Positions 45,001 through 55,415 of a stretch of 64,000 bases of DNA are shown here, in pieces. Below the pieces are notes generated by a model. It saw nothing but the letters and a program-made list of their open reading frames with translations. It was not told where the DNA came from and did not search any database. The first letter of the stretch is position 1. Every line of letters begins with the position of its first letter. This stretch comes from Prosapia bicincta (lineage: Eukaryota > Arthropoda > Insecta > Hemiptera > Cercopidae), in the NCBI GenBank assembly GCA_036971475.1, contig JBAIZL010000005.1, forward strand, positions 249,652,323 through 249,716,322, given 5' to 3'. The translations under genes and the position numbers were made by a program.

Positions 45001-45725
45001 GATATATGTATTGTATAATGTTTTCAGTTAGGTAGTAGTCAAATGCTAGAGCAGAACGAGGGACACCGTTAAACCTCACGCACTGTACAGTATAGGCCTC
45101 CATAATATATCATGTTTTTACAGTGTCAACTCCAATATATTGCATATCTTAGTCCTGTTTTACATAAGTAGCAAACTTTCAGTACATACTTCATTAAAAT
45201 TTAGATTCTTTTTTAAAATTTGGTTTTCATCAAATCACGTTCGGATTTCGTGGGGGTTTTGATTTGAGGGGTTCTACAGTATTATGTGATATATTTTTAT
45301 TTAACATGTACTATTTATTAAATTCTGTTTAGAAATATTTTGACTTTTTTATCATAATTAAAAATGACAATCTGGATTTTAAACAGTAAGATTGAAATTT
45401 AAATTTCAGTTTATGTCCTAACGTTTATGCTCATATCAACTGTTACAAGAAATTATATAAAATTGGCTGCTTCATAAAATAAATAGATATAAAATAAGTT
45501 TATTTTCTAAATTACCTGTTATGTCATACTGTAGATAATTTCTTAGTTTTCTGTCTTTCCGCTTTGTATTTGGTTTAGCTAGGTGGCTTTTCTTACCCAT
45601 ACATGTAAACTGAGCTTCATGCCACGAGTTAGTTTTTGAGCTTATATAGTAACAACGTTTGCCTAACCTCACAAACTCATCTGGGCAGTGATAAATTCTA
45701 TTATCCATTTGATTTACATTTAAAG
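41754..45725 (-). CDS. C-type lectin domain protein, two 3' exons
   Basis: Exon 45516-45725 and terminal exon 41754-42004 join in phase (one base + two bases) into one C-type lectin domain. What is seen: the first half has CPDEFVRLGKRCYYIS, then SWHEAQFTCMGKKSHLA; the second has RWIGAIYNGKENIWVWGDTG, YSWQCTAMDP and HFICEVPL. The order Cys, Cys, WxxAxxxC, WIG, WxWG, C, FICE is that of an extracellular disulphide-bonded lectin fold. The Ca/sugar motifs EPN or QPD are absent, so carbohydrate binding is uncertain. An upstream exon with the signal peptide must lie further right and was not identified. The 3.5-kb intron holds a Tigger and a foldback. Confidence 0.82.
42005..42399. other. Lectin intron, nothing recognised
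   Basis: AT-rich intron sequence with no feature that I can support. Confidence 0.4.
42400..42655. repeat. Foldback, same family as 26.1 kb
   Basis: It starts GTTAATTAGAGCTTAGCTAG as at 26.1 kb. The left arm TTTACTCTAAATCTCACTACACATTAG is mirrored by CTAATGTGTAGTGAGATTTAG. The + strand centre has AGCACTGATGAAGGCAACA, then ACTAGTCTG: a CTGATGA core with stem III palindrome, but GAAA has become AAAA. Confidence 0.85.
42981..45085 (+). mobile_element. Tigger/pogo-type transposon, 2.1 kb, in the lectin intron
   Basis: It starts CAGTGACTGATGG after TA (42979-42980) and ends with CCTCACGCACTG before TA (45086-45087). The ends are only roughly inverted repeats. Transposase remnants on the + strand lie between them. 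The insertion is antisense to the lectin transcript. Confidence 0.65.
43360..44690 (+). pseudogene. Tigger/jerky-type transposase, broken
   Basis: Pieces: KKIDEAVFLWFTQERQKRVH, then SGPLIQE (CENP-B/Tc5 HTH), TTSNRWLDRWKKKVGIRQLT, SADNLAAKEYLDEF, YNGYKT, SASGFKTRKQRFTI, YTNQCKARLTGNIFKEWFKT, EFVPSVTKF, LLMDKIYPLYPS (the second Asp region, LLMD), FLQPNMTSPYGSKC (the third-Asp QPMDQ region, here altered), LQKKTSANINF, and a C-terminal helical part to VVPMQHWL-like residues. First-Asp block NADET is lost. Several stops and slips. Confidence 0.75.
45516..45725 (-). CDS. C-type lectin domain, N-terminal half exon
   Basis: - strand acceptor TTTCATGATTTCAG before 45725, donor GTAATTTAG after 45516; 210 nt, phase 1 at both ends, so it can be skipped or duplicated in frame. 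Codes LNVNQMDNRIYHCPDEF, GKRCYYISSKTNSWHEAQFT and LRNYLQYDIT, with three Cys of the fold. Confidence 0.82.
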
Positions 45726-46187
45726 CTGAAATCATGAAATACATAATGTAGAATCTAGTAAAACTTTCTTACTCATACATATTCAGAAAACATGAGTTAT
45801 CAGTTGTTCCAAATAGTTTTTTTATATTCATATATTAATAGCTTATTTAGTATTTATAGATATTTATAAACTATTAATTTGAGTGCATTTACCTGCCTTT
45901 TCATAATCAGCTTTATATTTGACATATTTTTAAATAATTTTCGTTGTTGATATCTTCTATTAGAGTTGTATTTTTCTACCATTGTTTTGCAATACTTCCT
46001 CACAACCATGTTTCATATTTTTTGTATATACTCTTTTCTATATGCCTTATTTGAACAGCCTTACTTTTCTGTTCGCCCTACTGTTCCAATATATTCTCAT
46101 GTATCTACTAACTTCCTATTGTGTGTCTGTAGTCTTTTCGGTTGCATAATCCATCTTTATCCATTAGATATTGCCCAGAGAAATTTC
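45726..46187. other. Upstream of lectin exon, nothing recognised
   Basis: No upstream lectin exon or promoter could be identified. A 127-codon + frame (45966-46349) exists only because the minisatellite is in frame. Confidence 0.35.
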
Positions 46188-46266
46188 AGGCCCCTGGGCA
46201 AACATGAGTACAGGCCCCTGGGCAAACATGAGTATAGGCCCCTGGACAAACATCAGTACGGTCCCC
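46188..46266. repeat. 24-bp minisatellite, about 3.3 units
   Basis: Units AGGCCCCTGGGCAAACATGA + GTAC at 46189, then two more with one to three changes, and a partial fourth. It is GC-rich against an AT-rich background. In frame it would read RPLGKHEY repeats. Confidence 0.92.
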
Positions 46267-46799
46267 TTTATTACTTCCAACTTGAGCCTATACAACCCTG
46301 TATTATGAATAAGATTATAAATAATTCAAGAGCCTCCAAACTATGGTGAGCTATAGTATCACAAGTCTGTCCTGCCAATATTTGATTACTTGGTAAATTT
46401 TACAATGTAAATAAATCATTCAAAATTATAATAAAAAAATGCTTCTATTTAATGACCAATTAAAATCACAAAAACTGACATATATAATGAATCCCATTCA
46501 AAGTGTTATTAATGATATGAGATATCCAAAGAGCTAACAATTAGTAAAATATATAGATAATGCACACATGAATTTAAACTTTTTAATTATGATTAATGGG
46601 ATTTCTGTAGCTGTAACTTTCCATTGACAATTGTTTGCAGTTGTGGACCGTTTTTGTAATAACAGCCACTTCAAATGCTCGTTAGTTAATTTCGGTCTAA
46701 ATTTTTGTAGTTGTTTCATTTTGGAAATGTTTTTTGGCTGGACCTAATAACAAAATTTGGGAATGTTGGTTTGATAGGGGGTTAAATCTTGGCCAGGGA
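46267..46799. other. Non-coding, nothing recognised
   Basis: No supported feature. Confidence 0.35.
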
Positions 46800-46895
46800 T
46801 TTAGAAAACATTTCCTCCAAGTGTAAGTTAACAATTTAACAACTTTTAATTAACAAAAGGTCTGGTCGCAAGTAATATCAAAAGTGTAGTAATTA
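46800..46895 (+). repeat. Solo Penelope terminal repeat (family of 1.93-2.07 kb)
   Basis: CCTCCAAGTGTAAGTTAACAATTTAAC, then GGTCTGGTCGCAAGTAATA, is the complement of the repeat at 1.97-2.04 kb. Only the part 3' of the hammerhead site is present, as if the copy began near the cleavage position. Confidence 0.75.
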
Positions 46896-47850
46896 ATTTA
46901 TATTTTGACCATTTTATTTTATTTTTTTTAATTTTAGAATTTTTTAATTTATGTTTACAATTGTTCCATTTAAGTAGTGTTTTAACTTAATCCTTTTTAT
47001 GCGTTAGATTCTTTTCATCCAGTTGTAATACAACAGTTGTCTTATAACAGGCTTATAACAGTTGTAATAGGGTCTTCAAAACATTTTTATTCCCTTTTAC
47101 TTTGAGCTGTGTATGTGTGTCTGTGTGTCACTACTTTGAGATTGTATTTCATGTGAGTCAGTTAATATTAGGTAAAACATTAATGCATTCGCTAGAAAAG
47201 GCAGATTAATGACCTCAAATTGTTTTCTACTTCCTAATAATATCTCATTTTTTAAAACTGTATTTAGAATCTTGTTTACTAATTGAAAATATTATATTCA
47301 TATGAAATCTCTCAGATCTATATTTTTAAAACTGAGCAAATATAACAAAATATAGCTCACCCATTTTTTTTATTGTAAATCTTGTAAAGTTTATTGATAT
47401 GCTGGTATCGATATTTTATAACATTCTAATAATAAACATGGTTTTCTAAAATTTGAAAAATAGTATACTTGACTATACGATTTGATAAGTTTACTGTGAA
47501 CTTCATTGGTTTGAGTAGATGATAATGAAATTTTATTCAAGCTATTGTTACTTTATGAAATCAAAATGCTTTAGCTGCTTCTCTCCAGTGATCTAAATAT
47601 GGATCCACTAAATCTGTTATGAAATATATAAACTACTTAAATTTCATTTTGGAATTTTTGTAAAATACATACAAATGTCATCAATTTAAAAATTCTTATA
47701 TAATTATTTAGGCTTACAAAATTCAATTTCTCTTCCTCTCTTGCCCTGCATAAATTTTGAACTTTTGGGGTTTTTAACAGACGTCAGTCATCATTATAAT
47801 AACCTCTTCATATGAAGTCTAAACTCAAATCCCATTTAATTTAGAATTTT
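46896..47850. other. Non-coding, nothing recognised
   Basis: AT-rich. A short direct repeat of AACAG(T/G)...TTATAACAG lies near 47030-47070. Confidence 0.35.
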
Positions 47851-48052
47851 ATCTACTACTTTTGGTTTCACTTGGCAAAAAAAAAAAACACTTCTTTCTG
47901 ATATTTTTCAGCAGACATGTGTGCATAGGGTCAGTGCACTAGGAAATGCATCTGCTGAAAAATATCAGTAAGTAGTGGTTTTTTTGCCAAGTGATACCAA
48001 AAGTAGTAATTTTTAAAAAGACCTCAAGATGTACAACAACAAAAACTGCAAG
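47851..48052. repeat. Hairpin of two Penelope terminal repeats
   Basis: The left half CTACTTTTGGTTTCACTTGG...TTTTTCAGCAGAC is mirrored by TCTGCTGAAAAATATCAG...CCAAGTGATACCAAAAGTAG, with about 20 bp in the middle. It is the same family as 38.14-38.38 kb, without coding sequence. Confidence 0.9.
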
Positions 48053-48269
48053 TTTTAGGGTTTTTGTTCTTTCTATATTGTTTTTACAGATAAGACTTGC
48101 CTAAGGATAACTTGTCTGTAGGACACTGTTTATTTAAGCAACAAAATTTTTTTAAATATTGCAGTGAAGATAGCCACTGTGATATCAACTGTAGTTCACT
48201 TTGATAAAAAATTTCTTAAAAATCTTTTTGTAAATATAAATAAAAAGAATTGAACATTGTAGCAGTTTC

Positions 48270-48610
48270 TAATTTTACAATGACAATGTTGGAAACAACC
48301 CCAATACCACAGAAATAATAAAAAAAATAACTGATAGTACAAGTTACCTAAGATTAAACCCTTTTGTAAATTTCGATGACCATGTCTTTATCATCAGAGG
48401 GTCTTATTACAAAATTACAATTTAGAAAACAATAAGATCTAGTTTGTAACTTCTTGTTTGCTAGATTGTAATTTTGTAATAAGACCCTCTTATGATGATG
48501 ACACGAACATTGAAATGTACATAAGGGTTTAATCTTAAGTAACTTGTATCATTTTAATATTTGTGGTATTGGGGCTGTTTCCAATATTTTTATTGTAATA
48601 TATTGTACCA
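48270..48610. repeat. Foldback with hammerhead-like arms
   Basis: The left arm AATGTTGGAAACAACCCCAATACCAC...CAAGTTACCTAAGATTAAACCC is mirrored by GGGTTTAATCTTAAGTAACTTG...GTGGTATTGGGGCTGTTTCCAATATT. The centre is ATTACAATTTAGAAAACAATAAG, then CTAGATTGTAAT. Confidence 0.9.
48355..48405 (-). ncRNA. Hammerhead-like ribozyme motif (left arm)
   Basis: On the - strand, GACCCT is followed directly by CTGATGA, a small GAC-ATG-GTC hairpin, ATC, GAAA, TTTACA and AAAGGG. CCCT before the core pairs with AGGG after it (stem I). The core bases are all canonical. In the mirrored arm the stem III segment is the perfect palindrome ATGTACAT, but there the 5' core has gained three bases. Confidence 0.52.
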
Positions 48611-51600
48611 CTGTGGTCTTTATATTGTTTATTTTTAATTTTATAAAAAATAAAAGTTACCCTGCATTGTCAGGTTAGCTATGAGTAGGCTTTATATAAT
48701 CTTGATTGTAAAAAAATATGTACATTAAACTTATTCAACATGTTGCATTTTATATAGGTTGTAAGACAACTTACATTATATACACTGAAGAATAAAACAT
48801 GTTACACGTAGACTAAATATTTTTATTATGTGAAGGAATAAAAACACTTACAAACATAAAACAAATAGAGTCTACAATAAATTACTAACAGTTAGACTTA
48901 AAAACTATAATACACTATTTATATTAATGGCAGTTAGTAGATTCTTGGTGAAACTCTACCACAAATAAATAATACACAAAGATTTAACTTGTTATAAAAT
49001 TTATTAGTAATAGAAAACTTGTTTTAAGTTAATCAGGCATTTTGGAGATTCTAACTAAATAGAAAATAAAAAGATCAGCTGTTTTATTATGAAGGTTGGA
49101 CTAATGGAACAATTAAGGAATGGTGTAAAGTGGGGAAAAGTACAACTGTAGAACACTAAAACCAAAATTTAGAAACTTGTAGATCAACCAAATGATTTAA
49201 AATTAAGAAAATTAAAATTTTAAATTGTGAAGAATTACTTGAAGATTTAATGAGTGGAGGTGGTTAACAGATGTTTGTTTATATAAGTTGGAAGAATGTG
49301 TGTTTTTTTAAAATTTTAAACAATTTCTAGATTAATGAGTTCTTTTATTTATAATGAATACAATACAAAATTTTCATGGGCAAAACTATGATCAGGTACT
49401 TTTAAACAAATGACAAGCACAATTCATATCTTCTTGACCATTAACTGTAAACATGCGTCTTGCTTCTTGGTTTAATATCCATACCGACCATTTTTTCTGT
49501 GCATAATCTAACATGAATTGTATATGTACTTATTCATTTATAGTAAAAATGTTATTTTGGAATTATTGCTATATTTTTGTTTATAGTTTTACATTACAGC
49601 TAACATTTCACAATGCTACAGTGTTGGAAATATTGTTTAATTTTCTTTGCCAGTGCAAATTTCATTACAGATGTTGTTTATCAATGCTGGAGATTAGATT
49701 ACAGACCCGTTTTCTCTGTGCTGGAAAATGCATTACAGGCCTTGTTTCTTCAAGTTATACAAAAAAGGTTGTTGAAATAATTGAGAAGGAAAGTAAATAA
49801 ATAGTGTATAATAGAATGACAGGATTAACTAAAAGGGCTGAAAACCACACTTATAAATACTTCTTCAATATTTTTACTTATGGCATAAACCTGAGTGCAA
49901 TATTTGTTTACAATAAAAGTTAATATATTGTTACTTACTTTTATTGTTACAACTTGAATGGTACTTTACTGTAAAACATATAGAAAAATTGCTCGTTAGT
50001 TGAATTTAGGCACAGCCATTGTTAATGAAAATGTTCAATAAAATAAAATATATTGAAGTTACTAAATTCCAAGGAATTCTTTTGGGTAATTTGAAGAAAA
50101 GTGACATTTTATTGCGGGCACAGAATATCTGTCTTAAAACCACTGGATCGAGTGACATACCATCTGTTAAAATTACTGGACTATTTTGCTTTGAAAAACT
50201 CTACTAGATCTAGATTTGTATGCTGACAATAAAACTACTTAATTGCCTAGGACACGATTACATCTTCGTGGTGGTCGGTAAAAGATTTAAGAATTGTAAA
50301 TTGCTGCAACAACTCAAAAATGTTTAAATTAACTAGGGAAGAACCTGACATTGAAGAATGTGGGGAGGATGAACAGACTGATATGTGGAATACTGTTGTT
50401 CCTGCACCAAAGAGTTGTACGAATTTGTGAACATTTGACGACTATTTAATGTGGCTAACATTTTGCTGGTGAGATATAAACCGTGACAACAGAATTGTGG
50501 AATGTAAAAGGGACAGTGTCAACTTCTACATAGACTGGAATTCAGATAGCAGGAGATGAATAAATTTCTGAAAAGAAAGTGTCTCTTGTGTAAATAAATA
50601 AAGGTTTAGATACAAGACCTAACTCCTCTTAATGGTGTATTCGTTACATTTTTCAAATTTTTGATTCTGTTAAACGATTGATTTTAAAGAAATGAAACTA
50701 CAAAAAAATCACAGTAAAAATAACACATGTATGAAAATAAACCTTCAAGATGAGTTTCTATTTTAAACAAGAAAAAATTTATTTTTTCATTAATTTATAT
50801 TTTACTACAAAATACTATCTACCCTATCAAAGTTTACTAATACACAAATCTAATTCAAAAATGCTGTTACATAACATATATTTAGTTTATTTGCAACCCT
50901 TCTACTCAACAATAATTATTTCTGTAAATTTAAAAGGTAAGAATGAAATTATTTAATCATCGTAGTAAGGTGTTGTTATATTTAGCTTATGTTTTGTTAT
51001 AATGAAATTTCAATTTAACGAAATTTTTTTCACAGTCCTGATATTTCGTTATATTGGGATTTGGTCTGGGTATTGAAAAAGCTATATGATCGGAGAATTG
51101 TGTTTAATGTTATCTCCAAGAGTAGATGTTCTTAAATTTGATTCAGTTAAATACTGTAAAAATTGGTAAAATTGGTTTCCTTCTATCTATTTATTGAAGT
51201 AAGCTATAAGAATACATTTATACCTTAAAAATTGTGACCACATTTTTTACTTTAAGTTTAGAGCCATTAATAATGTGTTTATATGGTTCACAGGTTTTCT
51301 TCATGTTATGTTTTATATTTTCCTTTATGTTTTTCCATGTGGTAATAACAAAATCAAATTTTGTAATCTTAAAACTTACAAAAAGTGTCTATGTATCATA
51401 CTTTACTTTAATGGCGTAAAAACTTTTCTCCTTAGGGGTATAGTTTTAGACAGATTTTTTCTATTTTAGAACATCAACAAAATTTTGAAAATATTAACAT
51501 TATATTTGAGTTTATTCAGAGAAAATTCTGTATATTAGAGTTCAATTCAATTAGATAAACCTTGTTTCGAACAATAGACACAATTTGTTTAACTCTTTAC

Positions 51601-51689
51601 ATGTATTGTAACAATTAGACCCACTTTGCCAACTTTTAACAGTTAGGTTGAGTAAATACTATCAGGGTTTTTTTTGCAAATGGACCAGT
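48611..51689. other. Non-coding, nothing firmly recognised
   Basis: About 3 kb of AT-rich sequence. At 49640-49760 three imperfect units with (CAT/GAT)TACAG and GCTGGA words form a loose repeat. Around 50320-50560 short frames (EEPDIEECGEDEQTDMWNTV) hint at an acidic relic, but I cannot assign it. Confidence 0.35.
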
Positions 51690-51910
51690 TACCTTTATAT
51701 TTCACTACTAAAGTCATACTAATTATAAGTAATTATTGTGTAAATGAGTGAATACTTTAGAACTTACATGCTGACACATTTCGAAACAATAATTCATTTA
51801 CGAAGCTCGTCACCGTGTAAATTCTAAATATTCATTCAGTTATGCAATAATTACTTGTAGTTTAATCAGTGAATTCAAAACGATTCAGCAAGCAACTTTC
51901 ATACTAATTG
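51690..51910. repeat. Foldback of Penelope terminal repeats (family of 30 and 33 kb)
   Basis: AGTAATTATTGTGTAAATGAGTGAATA is mirrored by ATTCATTCAGTTATGCAATAATTACT. On the - strand the centre holds GTGACGAGCTTCG and GTTTCGAAATGTGTCAGC, a hammerhead-like arrangement with a CTGACGA-type core (G for C here). The right flank (TTTAATCAGTGAATTCAAAACGATT) matches the ends at 29.72 and 33.18 kb. Confidence 0.8.
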
Positions 51911-52479
51911 ACAAATTCTATTAGGTTTAAAGTTAGTATGAGTTTAAGTTATAGTTTTATTGTACTGAATAGTATTTTATATTAAAAAGCAAAAGTAGAT
52001 AATTTTATAATTGATTTAATCTCTGTGTATAAGTATTTTTTTATTAATTTGTTATCTTAAAGTGCAGTGCTTTGTACTTTACTTGAAAATATTGTAGATT
52101 GATAAAACATTTGTGAAATAATAACTGTTTTTCCTGTTAACACACTTGTTTATTTGTGTATTATACTGACAAATGTTTGAGAATGGAATTACAAAACAAA
52201 TCAATAACAATAATATAACCTCTTACATTTACATTTTGTTCCTCTTATAACTATGGCAGTGCTTTGAAATATATAACTGTTTTCTTAAAACTGTGTAAAT
52301 ATATCTAATCATGAACACTTGAGATGTGCAAATACTTGATTTTTTAAATATCAGTTTAGAACAACAACTTTCAGTTGGTTACTGAAATTTTATAAAAAGA
52401 TAAAATATTAAGAACTAGAAATATATGGCGCTTAAAATATTATCTTGGAACAAAATTTTCTTGCCATTTTGCTTGAAAA

Positions 52480-53230
52480 ACCAGTAATATACAATTTTTT
52501 TAAAAAAGTAAATTCCTACTAAGTCAACAAAGAAAAGTTTAATTTTATTTTTTTTAAATTTAATAATTACAACTGATATAAATATGTATATACACATGCC
52601 AGAATAACAGTATTCAGTGGTAAAATAGAAAGTGAATTTCCTTGCAATTTTCCATTTTCTTTTCTACGTATGGTGTTGGACTATTAATTTTGATTGTTAC
52701 TATTTATATGCTTTTTTTGTTGCTTGTATTGTGTTATAGTTTCTTTTCACTTTCATTTCTTATTGTATGTTTGTAAAGCAAGGTTTGATACCTTTAATCT
52801 AGTTGTTGGTCTATTTTATTCTTTTTAATCCTTATCATTATTTATGATATTGTATGGTAACCATGGGAACAATTTAAGGTTGTACAATCGAAGTTTCGAC
52901 AACAAAAAGATGTGTGGAAAAAATCAATATATTTCTTTGAGAAATACACTTCTAGCTATGGGAAAGTTGGTTCAGTGCCAAAAATGCTAGACTTTGAACA
53001 AGAAGATAGTTCGAATCCAACCTCAAAATATTTATAATTTAATTAATAAACGAATATTTGAAAAAACTGTAGCAACATCAATTGTCATCCACTACAGGAA
53101 AAAAATGTATTTGAACATGATTGGATGAATAAAAACGTATTTTATTAACGACTGAAAATTTGTACAAGATATATATCAGGAGAGTGTGAGCTAATAGAAG
53201 GAATGGAATAGGCTTACATTAGTGTTATTC
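52480..53230 (+). repeat. Dispersed repeat with tRNA-like segment (SINE-like), copy 1
   Basis: It shares with 59.55-59.98 kb a run of words: AGTAAATTCCT, CAACAAAGAAAA, TATTTATGATATTGT, GGTAACC, AAGGTTGTACAAT, TTTCGACAACAA, AAAGTTGG, CAGTGCCAA, GTTCGAATCC, ATCAATTGTCA and GGATGAATAAAAACGTATTT, then TGTGAGCTAATAGA. A segment of about 250 bp (52565-52830) is extra in this copy. At 52955-53024 A-box-like (TTGGTTCAGTGCC) and B-box-like (GTTCGAATCC) words suggest a tRNA-derived head. Confidence 0.65.
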
Positions 53231-53330
53231 AATAAATTTAGGTCATAGCTAACCACTGTCAACTTCTCTGTCGGCAACATTCTAGATAAGTTTTATTTAC
53301 AAATCAAAAAGTGATTCAGTGATTCAAAAA
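53231..53330. other. Short spacer
   Basis: No feature seen. Confidence 0.3.
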
Positions 53331-54345
53331 AATGTTGTGTGTTGAATTTTGGACAAGGTAGGCTCTAGAAAAATACACAATTCTTTGTTTGTAGAGAATA
53401 TTTAAAGAAAAATGCAATGTGAAAGAAGATTATTGGCCATTTGCACCACCAGTTCAGTCTCCTGGAAACATCTGTGCGATTAGGGCCGCTATACAACAGA
53501 GTATACATAAGTCAGTGACATTAATTTATACCTGAATAAAGTGACTAATACACAAGTTAACAGATGTTGACATGAAAAAGAGAGTGCAACATGCCTTGTG
53601 GAAGTAAGATAAAGCTGTTGTTTATCACTTACGTTTTCTGAAAAAGCAAGACAGAATTTCATCTGAATGTAACAGTTAAGAGCAAAAACGTACGGTTTTA
53701 GGCTACAGAAAGACCAGACATTATTCATGAAAAAAGCACATGTTGTGAAAAAGGGGGTTGTGAGTTATGAGTTAATCAAGTCATAAGTTGATTGAACCGT
53801 TTTTTTTTAATGAGACAGTAAATTTCCAGTGATACAAGAACATGTTTGAGAATGAATTCATTCACGCTTCTTGCTACATAACTTGCAATTTGTATGCATT
53901 GGTTTATTGCAAGAGGGTTCAACACCCTCAGCTACCAAGATTCTTTCTTTTTTGTTGAGAGTATTTAGTAATTGTGTAATATCTCTTTACCCAGAAAGCA
54001 ATAACAATAGGTAATTCATTAGGACTCCTCTAAGCCCAGATTTAAATCTCTCTGACATTTCTTTTTTTGGGGGTTATTGGAAAAAGAAACTCTATCCTTG
54101 AAGGCCTAAACACCTTACGGAAATCTGCAGCCTTGCAGTGAATTCAAGAGTACCTGCTTAACAGAGTCATCAAAAACACACATACTCATTTGGAGCAAGT
54201 TATTCGCCTCAATGGACGCCACATGTGATTTAATGCATTTTTTTAAATAGAGATTTAGCTTTCTGTGTGTAAAATTTATTTACTGTTCTTTGAGGAATAA
54301 TGTTTTTACCATGAAATTAAATCTTTACAACTATTTGTGCACCAC
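53331..54345 (+). pseudogene. mariner/Tc1-type transposase, heavily decayed
   Basis: Readable pieces in order: NICAIRAAIQQSIHKSV (HTH part), LTDVDMKKRVQHALW, FSEKARQNFHLNVTVKSKNV and RPDIIHEKS (SDEAxFHLNGxVNKQN block), and near the end PRSPDLNLPDIFFWGLLEK, HILIWSKLFASM and RVIKNTHTHLEQVIRLNGRH. The last is the PRSPDLTPxDFFLWG catalytic block and C-terminal helix. It is crossed by stops and frame slips. Confidence 0.65.
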
Positions 54346-54677
54346 CGTGTACAGTACTTGTACTCAATACTGAATCAGTTATTTCTTAAAAAGTCTATTG
54401 ACAAACAAGTATTTGCACAGCTATTGTAACTAATATTACATTTCCTTACAGTATTGATCAACAAATTAATTATTTTGAAATAATATTAAATAACTACTTT
54501 TTTTAAAAAATATATACATTCTACTAGTAATAATAATACTTTGTTGCAAGAATAATACCTGCATACCTGGTTGCAAGAACATTCTTATTTTAAATATTTA
54601 CAAAAATCATCTCTTTTTAATTTAGACATTTTAATAATAAATTTAATATTTCTACTAATGATAAAAACCTCTTGGTT
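54346..54677. other. Non-coding, nothing recognised
   Basis: AT-rich, no feature seen. Confidence 0.35.
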
Positions 54678-55415
54678 CAGTAAAATCCGCTTAATACGAT
54701 TTTCAAGGGACATCCAAAAATAGCGTAATTAATGGGAAAACGTCTTATATGGAAATAGAAAAACATATAATATCAACAAATATAATATCTACTCACCATT
54801 ATATGTGCTGTAATATAACACATTCACCAAAACAATTTTATCGCAATTTTAAACAAAAACTCATGAAATAATGAAAGACGAATGTATGTAACACATCTGT
54901 ATACGCATTTATTAGGAAACCATAACCTACATACTGTACATTATTACATTACTACAGTGTAGAGTGGATAGTTTTCTAGAGTTTATATTTTCTTAAAATA
55001 TTTAAAGAAGAATTTAAGTCAATGTTTCCAATTGCTTAATTTTTTTGATAGTGTTGTCTGAAATTTCGGGCTCACTGATAATGTAACGTTTCACATCAGC
55101 CAGTTTACTAAATGCTGCAGCAGGCGTTACTGGCAGTAGAGGCTCGACTTCTTCATTATCATCATCCTCCTCAATCTCCTCGTTTTTAGTGAAAGCTAAT
55201 AAAGCAACATGCTAATGCCATCCTATGACTTGTAAACTCGGGACTCTATCATTGATATTAACATCCTGCTGAATCATTTTAGAGTGTTTATCCAAGTTCT
55301 ATTCTTTTTTTTATTGAATTCAGTTTCATAATAAGCTGCTAAGTTTTAGGGTCTTGGTAAAAAATAATAAACGGGAAATCGTCTTAAATGGGAACATATT
55401 AAGTAGATTTTACTG
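54678..55415 (-). mobile_element. Tigger-type deletion derivative, 738 bp
   Basis: Ends CAGTAAAATCCGCTTAATAC (54678) and GTAGATTTTACTG (to 55415) are inverted repeats; TA follows on the right (TT on the left). Inside, on the - strand at 55010-55200, the frame HVALLAFTKNEEIEEDDDNE, then SKLADVKRYIISEPEISDNT looks like the acidic tail and C-terminus of a Tigger transposase. The catalytic part is deleted. Confidence 0.75.

Noticed and set aside
45966..46349. 127-codon frame with RPLGKHEY repeats
   Set aside because: Its only notable part is the in-frame minisatellite; no other coding evidence.
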